In this document: piece after piece, positions 25,202-31,457 of the stretch | How positions within the stretch are numbered: position 1 is the first letter of the stretch | Layout of the letters: each line of letters begins with the position of its first letter | Assembly (NCBI GenBank): GCA_021805275.1 | Contig: JAJZFQ010000041.1 | Coordinates: 1 to 34,753 of the forward strand | Direction: 5' to 3' | Length of the DNA stretch: 34,753 nucleotides | Origin: Pseudomonadota bacterium | GTDB lineage: Bacteria > Pseudomonadota > Gammaproteobacteria > Steroidobacterales > Steroidobacteraceae | Position numbers and translations under genes: made by a program | The notes under the pieces: generated by a model | Databases searched by the model: none | What the model saw: the letters and a program-made list of their open reading frames with translations, nothing else | Told to the model about the DNA's origin: nothing

Positions 25202-25294
25202 TTACGCCTGTTCAGCCCCGAAGTTCAAGTTGCCCTCGGGGTACTGGCCGACGATTCCCTTGGTCTCGGTTGAGACGTTGCCCAGGTACTGCAT
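25202..25294 (-). CDS. Lasso peptide precursor, system 1 (30 aa)
   Basis: A 30-residue reading frame immediately upstream of the B gene. The leader is MQYLGNVSTETK and the predicted core GIVGQYPEGNLNFGAEQA. Lasso rules are met: threonine at the penultimate leader position, glycine as core residue 1 and glutamate at position 8 for an 8-residue macrolactam ring with a 10-residue tail. The leader end LGNVSTETKG closely resembles that of astexin-1 (LGKASAETRG). A strong ribosome-binding site (GAGGAGA) lies 6 nt before the ATG, which fixes the start and makes the leader only 12 residues, shorter than usual. The expected mature mass is about 1844.87 Da (linear minus water). The gene is too short for most gene callers. 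Confidence 0.88.
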   Translation of the reverse strand: MQYLGNVSTETKGIVGQYPEGNLNFGAEQA

Positions 25295-25364
25295 GGTCGT
25301 TCTCCTCAGTCGTATGAATGAGATGTCCTGTCACGCACTCATTGGCGCCGAATGTGTGGTGACA

Positions 25365-25398
25365 CGATTACCCAATGCCCGAGCGCGAGTTCTGTCAA
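25365..25398 (-). promoter_or_regulatory. Candidate promoter of the lasso 1 A-B-C genes
   Basis: On the minus strand a perfect -35 hexamer TTGACA lies at 25398-25393, roughly 100 bp before the precursor start. The expected -10 position holds only a weak match, with GGTAAT 20 bp downstream. The promoter may need an activator or be ECF-dependent. Confidence 0.4.
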
Positions 25399-25409
25399 GA
25401 GAGGCGATG

Positions 25410-25443
25410 ACGAGTTCGTCCCTGTCCTCAACGAGTTCGTCCC
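25410..25443. repeat. Tandem 13-bp direct repeat upstream of the lasso 1 promoter
   Basis: ACGAGTTCGTCCC occurs at 25410-25422 and again at 25431-25443, exactly 21 bp apart, or two helical turns. Each copy contains the partial inverted repeat ACGA..TCGT. The copies lie just upstream of the TTGACA element on the minus strand, where an activator or repressor would bind. Confidence 0.55.
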
Positions 25444-25931
25444 AGGCGTCACGTTTGACCAGAGACTGATCAGGCGCGTGCAAGGTCGGTGGAACGCGGC
25501 CCGAAGAAAAAAAATAGTCCGCATAATCAATAACATGCGAACAGATTTCACCAGGAAAATCCGGAGCGAGAACGGGATTTTTGATGACTATGGTCGTCAG
25601 GTTTCGATATGGCGCGCTCGTCGATGGCGAACGGCGTCGATGTCATAGGTCGGGAAAAGTTGCGAAGAAATCAGCAGTTGCAGATGCGAAGGTTGGGGAT
25701 TGGAGAGAGTGTTTGATATCGGCTGGCGAACCGACGGCAGCCTTGGGAGCTAACGCGGAGTTGTCCTGTTGCATCGTGTCAAGGGTCGGAGTAACGTATT
25801 TTTGAAGGGAGAGAGGAGCGGTCGGCATCTGTGCGTGTTGGCAACAGATGTTCGCCGAAGAGGAATTTGTCGGAATGCGCGCACATGATCGGCCTGAGAA
25901 CGGACGAGGCGCGCGAAGAACAGGGGGCGGC
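25444..25931. other. Intergenic region between the divergent lasso 1 genes and the transposase-like gene
   Basis: About 490 bp of mixed composition with no recognisable gene family. One minus-strand frame ending at 25643 (ATG at 25828, 61 aa) has plausible composition and a YxxPxL-like stretch (KYVTPTL) but no ribosome-binding site. It is discussed as a weak candidate. The promoter for the plus-strand gene starting at 25932 must lie here; I see no clear consensus for it. Confidence 0.4.
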
Positions 25932-26969
25932 ATGAGGACCAGGCGCGCTCGAGTGGAATCGGACTACCGTTCTGCAGGACTGTTGCATGTCATTTTGCGC
26001 AGCTGTCGTCCGGAGCCACTGGTCCGGGATGAATCCGACTGGCGCAAGATGATCGAGAGCATCGACTCAATGCTGTTTTGGTGCGGTGGCCGGGTATTTG
26101 CCTGTCGCTGCGAGGCAGATCGGATCGATCTTGCGATTGAAGCTGCTGAAGTCCCGCTCGGAAGAATGTTTCGTTACGTCACGGTGCCATATGCGCTGCA
26201 CTTCAATAGGACGCGCGGCAGCACGGGACGGGTGTTCAAGCGGCTGCGGACATTCCGTGTCCGTGACGCATTCAGAACGGAATTCGTGCTGTGGTTGCAT
26301 CGCCCGCTGAGCGGGGCGGGCTGGACGGCCGATGCCGCCTATCAGGGCAGCGCGGTGCTTCCGTGGGTCGATACCCGAGCCGTGCTCGAGCAGCTCGGTC
26401 GGGGGCCCGGTGCGCTGCGCGAGTACCGACTGCTCAGAGCGCGGGGCGTAGAGGACGATCTGGTGCGGGCTTTTGCGTCTCCGAGCGGCGCGGCCCCGGG
26501 GATTCGCGAGGTGTTCTGCCCGGCACGCGCGTTGCGCAAACGGCAGCAACAGGCGCTGCTGCGGTCGGTCGTGTGGTTCGTGGCCCGCCACGCGGGGTTT
26601 GCACCGGAGCAGATGCCGGAGCGGTCCCGATCGCGGCGCATCTGTCGGGCACGCGCGCTCGTGACTCTGGTGGCGGTGCGCTGCGGGGTTTCGCTGACGG
26701 CGATCGGTGATCTGCTGGCCCGTGATGAGAGCTCGCTGCAGGGCACGGTGCTGACTCTGCGCGCGCGTGATCCGCGCGGACTGCTGGGTGCGGCGGACGC
26801 GATCTTGGCCCAAGTTCGGGGACGGCGAGAGACGGACGCGGCCGAAGAGGATTCGGCGGGGAAGGACGGAAAGAAGGCTGAGCCGGGGAAGAGCGAGACA
26901 CCGGGGGCAGCGGAGGGGACCGAGGATGGGAAGCCGGTCGGGCCCGGCCGACCCAAGGGCGGCCGGTGA
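25932..26969 (+). CDS. Decayed REP-associated Y1 transposase domain with DnaA-domain-IV-like DNA-binding domain
   Basis: A 345-residue protein. Residues about 1-135 follow the layout of REP-associated tyrosine transposases (RAYT): ARVESDYRSAGLLHVILRS at the start and FNRTRGSTGRVFKRLRTFRV in the middle. The usual HUH histidines (PNHVHLL) are replaced by CEADRIDLAI (61-70), and the catalytic tyrosine region reads VLWLHRPLSG, apparently without the tyrosine, so it should be inactive. Residues about 233-280 (RRICRARALVTLVAV, then SLTAIGDLLARDESSLQGTV) resemble the DnaA C-terminal DNA-binding domain. The last 50 residues are a charged Gly/Pro/Lys tail. ATG at 25932 has AGGGGG upstream and fits the RAYT N-terminus. 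The stop overlaps the exporter start by 4 bp, so the two are translationally coupled. A regulatory role is inference. Confidence 0.7.
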   Translation: MRTRRARVESDYRSAGLLHVILRSCRPEPLVRDESDWRKMIESIDSMLFWCGGRVFACRCEADRIDLAIEAAEVPLGRMFRYVTVPYALHFNRTRGSTGRVFKRLRTFRVRDAFRTEFVLWLHRPLSGAGWTADAAYQGSAVLPWVDTRAVLEQLGRGPGALREYRLLRARGVEDDLVRAFASPSGAAPGIREVFCPARALRKRQQQALLRSVVWFVARHAGFAPEQMPERSRSRRICRARALVTLVAVRCGVSLTAIGDLLARDESSLQGTVLTLRARDPRGLLGAADAILAQVRGRRETDAAEEDSAGKDGKKAEPGKSETPGAAEGTEDGKPVGPGRPKGGR

Positions 26970-28732
26970 CCTCTGAGTCCCGCCGGTGGCCGTGGCGGGA
27001 GGCGGTCGAGGTGGTCCGCGGCGAGGTGACGCCGTACGTCGTGCGGCGGTTGGCGCAGGTGCTGGTGCTGGTGGTGTTCGGCGCAGTGATGAACGCGTTG
27101 GGACCTCTTGTCCTGAAGTGGCTCATCGATGGCGTGAGCGGGCAGAGACCTGCCCGGCTCGCGATCGGCGTGCTCGTTGGACTGTATGCGGGGAGCCAGT
27201 GGCTAGGGCGTTCGAGCGCGGAACTGCGTGCGCTCCAATACGCGCGGGCGGAGCGGCGGATCCTTCGAACCCTCAACGAGCGGCTGTTCGCGCACGTGCT
27301 GTCTCTGCCGTTGCGCTATCACTTGATGCGTCAGACCGGTGCGGTGAGTCAGACGATCGAGAACGGGCTCGAAGGCGTGCGCCTGATCCTGCATCACCTG
27401 GTGTTCACCGTGCTGCCGGTGTGCGCAGAGCTACTGCTCGCCGGGTTCGTGCTCTATCGATTGCACCAGCCGGTGTTCCTCGGGCTCTTCTCTGGGGCCG
27501 CGCTCTGCTATGCCGTCGTCTTCGGTCGATCCGCGCGCCACATCGGCGACAGTGCTCGCGAGGCGGCCGCCACGCGGGTCGCCGCCGGTGCCGTCATGAC
27601 CGACGGACTGCTGAACGTCGAGACCGTGAAGGCCTTCGGAGCGGAATCGCTGGTGCGCGGCAAGGCCGGTCGAGCGCTCGAGCGCAGCGAGGCGGCGTGG
27701 ATTCAGTTCTACCGTCGCTACGCCCGCAACGGGTTGGCGGTGGCCGCAGTGTTCACGGCGTTCCTGGCGGCGGCGATGGCCTATGCGGTGCGTGCCGTGC
27801 ACGCGGGCCGCCTCACCCTCGGCGGCTTCGTGCTCGTCACTACCTACATGCTGCAATTGGTGCGTCCGGCCGAGATGCTCGGTTTCGGGGTGCAAGGGTT
27901 TGCGCAAGGCGCCGCGTTGCTCGAGAAGGCGATGGCGCTGCTCTCGGTCGTACCGGAGTCGCGGACCGGTGCGCCGGTACCGAAGACGCTCGACGGCGGG
28001 ATCGAGTTCGAGCGGGTGACGCTGCGCTATGCCCCGGGCCGAGCGGCGCTCGAGTCGCTCAGTTTCACGGTGGGCGCGGGCGCGACCCTCGGAATCGTCG
28101 GCGAGAGCGGTTCGGGGAAATCTTCCATCGTGAGGCTGCTGCTGCGACTGATCGAGCCGGAGAGCGGCGTGATCCGCCTCGGCGGTCTTGCGCTCACCGA
28201 AGTCTCGCCGGGGGCGCTGCGCGGTGCGATCGCGGTGGTGCCGCAGGATGTGGTGCTGTTCGATGACACGATCGAGTTCAACATCACGGTCGCAAAGCCG
28301 CAGGCGAGCCGAGAGGAGGTGCAGCAAGCGGTGCGGATTGCGCAGCTCGAAGAGTTCGTCGCAGCGCTGCCGGACCGATATGACACCGTCGTCGGGGAGC
28401 GGGGAGTGCGGATCTCGGGCGGAGAGCGCCAGCGGATCGCGATTGCGCGGGCGGCACTGCGCCGCCCGCTCGTGTATGTTTTCGATGAGGCGACCTCGGC
28501 GCTCGACAGCCGCACCGAGCAGGCGGTTCTCACCGGTCTGCGCGCGGCGGCGGGCTCGGTCACAACGGTGCTGATCGCCCATCGCCTGGCGAGCGTCGTG
28601 CAGGCGCAGTGCATTCTGGTGTTGCAGGGCGGACGCGTGATCGAGTGTGGCCGCCACGAGGCGCTGCTGCAGGCCGAAGGACGATATGCCGCGCTGTGGG
28701 CGGCCCAGCACCCGGGTGCAGCGGCGGCGTGA
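26966..28732 (+). CDS. ABC exporter (permease-ATPase half-transporter), lasso D protein
   Basis: A 588-residue inner-membrane half-transporter of the ABCB/ATM1 type. The membrane domain (about 25-325) contains several hydrophobic segments such as RLAQVLVLVVFGAVMNALGPLVL and LAVAAVFTAFLAAAMAYAV. The ATPase domain has Walker A GESGSGKSS (379-387), Q-loop Q427, signature ISGGERQRI (about 483-491), Walker B LVYVFDEA (502-509) and H-loop H539. No C39 peptidase domain is present, so it exports already matured peptide. Lasso D proteins export the product and often give self-immunity. GTG start at 26966 overlaps the upstream gene stop. ATM1-like metal or glutathione export is the alternative, but position directly before B and C favours lasso export. 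Confidence 0.88.
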   Translation: MTSESRRWPWREAVEVVRGEVTPYVVRRLAQVLVLVVFGAVMNALGPLVLKWLIDGVSGQRPARLAIGVLVGLYAGSQWLGRSSAELRALQYARAERRILRTLNERLFAHVLSLPLRYHLMRQTGAVSQTIENGLEGVRLILHHLVFTVLPVCAELLLAGFVLYRLHQPVFLGLFSGAALCYAVVFGRSARHIGDSAREAAATRVAAGAVMTDGLLNVETVKAFGAESLVRGKAGRALERSEAAWIQFYRRYARNGLAVAAVFTAFLAAAMAYAVRAVHAGRLTLGGFVLVTTYMLQLVRPAEMLGFGVQGFAQGAALLEKAMALLSVVPESRTGAPVPKTLDGGIEFERVTLRYAPGRAALESLSFTVGAGATLGIVGESGSGKSSIVRLLLRLIEPESGVIRLGGLALTEVSPGALRGAIAVVPQDVVLFDDTIEFNITVAKPQASREEVQQAVRIAQLEEFVAALPDRYDTVVGERGVRISGGERQRIAIARAALRRPLVYVFDEATSALDSRTEQAVLTGLRAAAGSVTTVLIAHRLASVVQAQCILVLQGGRVIECGRHEALLQAEGRYAALWAAQHPGAAAA

Positions 28733-28766
28733 GCCGCGTCCCGTGAGGGGTGAACCGCCCGCGTGC

Positions 28767-28793
28767 CATTTCTGACCCAAGACGGCAGAAATG
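28767..28793 (+). promoter_or_regulatory. Perfect 8-bp inverted repeat between exporter and B genes
   Basis: CATTTCTG (28767-28774) is inverted as CAGAAATG (28786-28793) in the 146-bp gap between the D and B genes. It could be an RNA hairpin lowering read-through or an operator for a B-C-receptor promoter. Its left part and loop contain TGACCCAAGAC, also found before the system 1 receptor gene at 17652. A strong Shine-Dalgarno match AAAGGAGG at 28836-28843 has no start codon after it at usable distance. Confidence 0.4.
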
Positions 28794-28878
28794 ACGGTGT
28801 CGGCGGCGCGGCGGCCGTGTTACAGATGTGCACGCAAAGGAGGCCCGCGGAACGGGTCTGGCGGGACAGAGGAGGCAT

Positions 28879-29601
28879 ATGCATCAGGGCACGGAATTTG
28901 TGTGGGCGGAGCCGTATTGGCTGGCGCAGCATGTCCACCTCGCCTTGTACGGCAATCATGCGGTCCTGATGGATCTGCGGCGCAACCGCTACCTTGCGGT
29001 GCAGCCGGCCGCGCGGCTGGCGGGTTGGATCGCAGCGTGGCCACTGCCGGCCGTACGGGCGCCCGGCGCCCCGCCGGCGGTTCTGGGCCGGCTGGTCGAG
29101 CACGGGATGCTGGTGCGTGAGCGTGGCGCCGGTCATGCGGCGACGCCGGTCGTGAACGCTTTGCCCGAGCGCACGCTGCTCGAGTTCGATTTCGATGCGC
29201 CGCCGCGGCCGAACGGGCGCGACCTGCGCCGCGCCGCATGGGCCTGTGCCGCGGCGGCGAGCGCCCTGAAACTTTGGCCGATGTACACGGTGCTCGAGCA
29301 GCTGCGCCGGCGCCGCCCCACCACCGCGCCGCCCGGCGCGCGATTCGATGTTGGGCATGCACAGGCCCTGGTGCGCCGATTCGTGCATCTGCGGCCGTGG
29401 TTCTACAGCGCGCGCGGCGCCTGTCTGCTCGACTCGCTGGCGCTCCTGACCTTTCTTGCCGAGTACGGCCTGCACCCGCATTGGGTCTTTGGCGTGCGCA
29501 CCGCACCGTTTCACGCGCACTGCTGGGTGCAGGACGGGGAGGTCCTGTTCAACGATGCGCCCGATCGTGTGCGCCAGTACGCGCCCATCCTCAGGATCTG
29601 A
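28879..29601 (+). CDS. Lasso peptide leader peptidase with RRE domain (fused B protein), system 2
   Basis: A 240-residue homologue of the first B protein. The N-terminal RRE-like part (about 10-80: YWLAQHVHLALYGNHAVLMDL, RRNRYLAVQ) binds the leader. The protease part has Cys182 (GACLLDSLALL), His214 (PFHAHCWVQDG) and Asp226 (LFNDAPDR). It is expected to remove the 36-residue leader of the 53-aa precursor. ATG at 28879 has GGAGG only 3 nt upstream, a short spacing, but aligns well with the first B protein; the in-frame start at 28828 adds 17 unlikely residues. The cyclase gene begins 2 bp after its stop, so B and C are coupled. Confidence 0.9.
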   Translation: MHQGTEFVWAEPYWLAQHVHLALYGNHAVLMDLRRNRYLAVQPAARLAGWIAAWPLPAVRAPGAPPAVLGRLVEHGMLVRERGAGHAATPVVNALPERTLLEFDFDAPPRPNGRDLRRAAWACAAAASALKLWPMYTVLEQLRRRRPTTAPPGARFDVGHAQALVRRFVHLRPWFYSARGACLLDSLALLTFLAEYGLHPHWVFGVRTAPFHAHCWVQDGEVLFNDAPDRVRQYAPILRI

Positions 29602-29603
29602 TC

Positions 29604-31415
29604 GTGTTCCGCTACCTCGTATTCGTCTGGAACGACGCGGACGCCGCGGCGCGCGCGCAGGCGCAGACCGTGCTCGAAGGACCCGAGCAGCCGATTGGCA
29701 CGTGGCGGACGGTCAGCCGAGGCGCCGGCTTCGAGGTGCGCTGCGTGGGCGAGTGGAGCTCGGGCAATGCCGCCCGGCACCTCGCGGGCGGGCGGGGCGT
29801 GGTGATGGGTGTGTTGTTCAAGCCCGACGGCGCGGGCATCTCGCGGCCCGCGCCGTCCGCCTTTGATGACCTGGAAAGCCGTTCGATCGCAGCGTCCGAC
29901 GGCCGACGCCTCCTCGAGCGCTACTGGGGCCGCTACGTCGCGGTGCTCTTCGAGCCGGGTAGCGGCCGTGTCTGCGTCCTGCGCGATCCATCCGCCGGCC
30001 TGCCGTGCTACACGATGCGGCTCGGAGCGCTCGAGGTCTATTGCGCGTCGGTCACCGACGTGTTGCCGATGTGCGGGCGGAGGCTCAAGACAGACTGGGC
30101 GTACGTTGCCGCCTGTCTCAGCCTGGTGCGCGAGCACAGCCGGCGCACCGGCCTTGAGGGCGTCTCGCAGCTGGTCGGCGGTGAGTGCGCCCGCCACCAC
30201 GGCGGTGCGCTCCTGAGGGTCTGTCAGTGGGATCCACTCGAGATCGGCGCAGCGGCGCCCATCGAGGAACCCGAAGCGGCCGAGATGCTGCGTCGCTGCA
30301 CCGAGGACGTGGTTCGCGCCTGGGGCTCGTGTTATCCGAGCGTGTTGGTATCGTTGTCGGGTGGTCTGGACTCGTCCATCATTCTCACAGCGCTCGCGGG
30401 CGGGCTGGCACCCCGGGTCGAGTGCTTCCACTACTATCCGCCGCACACGGATCTGGATGAGCGGCGCTTTGCGTATCTTGCGGCCAAGTCCGTTGGGCTC
30501 GGGCTGATCGAGCGCATCCGACCGCTCGGGGTGGATCTGCGGCCGTTGCACACGCTCATCCCGAGTGCCGAGCCCACCAACTACTTGTTCTATCTCGAGC
30601 ACAGCCGCCGCGAGGCGATGCTCGCAGCGGAGCGCGGCGCTGCCGCGCTGTTCATCGGATATGGTGGGGATCAACTCTTTTATCAGGAGCGCGCCGAATG
30701 GGCGCCGGCGGAGCTGCTGCGCCGGCGCGGGCTGAGTCCGAAGGTGCTGCGTGCGCTGCTGGATGCGGCACGCGTCGATGACCTGTCGGTCTGGCGTGTC
30801 CTCGGGGTGACGGTCCGCGAGGTGCTGGGTGCTGAGCGTTGGAGCCCGCTTCGCGAGGGCGGACGCGAGCGGCCGCTGCTCGCGCCCGAGACGCTGCGCC
30901 AGGCGCTCGACGCAGCAGCCTGTTTGCATCCGCTTGCGCATCGACACGCCGAGGCGTCGAGTGCCAAGCGTTGGCATGCGCACCAGGTGCTAGCGCCGTT
31001 CGACGCATACGATCCCTTCGCCGCGCCCGGCGATGCGGATCGGATTGCGCCGCTGGTGGCCCAGCCGTTGATCGAGGTGTGTCTGCGTATCGCGCCAGCG
31101 ATCCACACGGCCGGTGGCTGGGGCCGGGCGCTTGCGCGGCGCGCGTTCCACGATGCGCTGCCGGCGCCGATCCGCAACCGGCGCGACAAGGGCGGTATCG
31201 AGGCGCACGCGCGGATGACCGTGGAGCGCAACCGGCCGCTGTTGCGCGAACTGCTGATCGAGGGCGAGCTGGTGCGCGCCGGGCTGCTTCGGCGCGCGCC
31301 GTTGGAGCGGGCGCTCGGGGGCGGGGCGGAAATCAAGACTCAGTCCGGAGAATTGCTGGAGTACGCCAGCATGGAGGCATGGCTGCAGTGTTGGCGACGA
31401 CAAGGCTCGTCATGA
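29604..31415 (+). CDS. Lasso peptide cyclase (asparagine-synthetase-like C protein), system 2
   Basis: A 603-residue AsnB-like protein. The PP-loop SLSGGLDSSIIL (SGGLDSS at 252-258) and GYGGDQLFY are present. The glutaminase-like N-terminus lacks the catalytic Cys2, as in other lasso cyclases. The predicted acceptor is Asp9 of the system 2 core. The start is GTG at 29604, two bases after the B stop, giving MFRYLVFVWN, with AGGA upstream; longer frames overlap B and are artefacts. It is collinear over its whole length with the system 1 cyclase but is much richer in G/C, so the two are diverged homologues and not a recent duplication. Confidence 0.9.
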   Translation: MFRYLVFVWNDADAAARAQAQTVLEGPEQPIGTWRTVSRGAGFEVRCVGEWSSGNAARHLAGGRGVVMGVLFKPDGAGISRPAPSAFDDLESRSIAASDGRRLLERYWGRYVAVLFEPGSGRVCVLRDPSAGLPCYTMRLGALEVYCASVTDVLPMCGRRLKTDWAYVAACLSLVREHSRRTGLEGVSQLVGGECARHHGGALLRVCQWDPLEIGAAAPIEEPEAAEMLRRCTEDVVRAWGSCYPSVLVSLSGGLDSSIILTALAGGLAPRVECFHYYPPHTDLDERRFAYLAAKSVGLGLIERIRPLGVDLRPLHTLIPSAEPTNYLFYLEHSRREAMLAAERGAAALFIGYGGDQLFYQERAEWAPAELLRRRGLSPKVLRALLDAARVDDLSVWRVLGVTVREVLGAERWSPLREGGRERPLLAPETLRQALDAAACLHPLAHRHAEASSAKRWHAHQVLAPFDAYDPFAAPGDADRIAPLVAQPLIEVCLRIAPAIHTAGGWGRALARRAFHDALPAPIRNRRDKGGIEAHARMTVERNRPLLRELLIEGELVRAGLLRRAPLERALGGGAEIKTQSGELLEYASMEAWLQCWRRQGSS

Positions 31416-31457
31416 GTGCCCAACATGTGGCACACTGGCGTGCAGGCAGCAGGGATC

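Noticed and set aside
25352..25648. 98-aa plus-strand frame in the lasso 1 upstream region
   Set aside because: It runs over the promoter and the direct repeats, resembles no family, and has no convincing ribosome-binding site.
25932..26969. Reading the RAYT-like gene as an active insertion element
   Set aside because: The HUH histidines and the catalytic tyrosine are not recognisable, no REP-type flanking palindromes were found next to it, and it is translationally coupled to the exporter gene.
28836..28843. Perfect Shine-Dalgarno AAAGGAGG suggesting a small gene before the system 2 B gene
   Set aside because: No ATG, GTG or TTG follows within 5-13 nt; the B gene has its own GAGGAGG further on. 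It may be a standby site or chance.
29238..29603. Longer start for the system 2 cyclase within the B gene
   Set aside because: The extension is out of frame with a well-supported B gene, is Arg/Ala-rich shadow sequence, and a GTG with ribosome-binding site lies right after the B stop.
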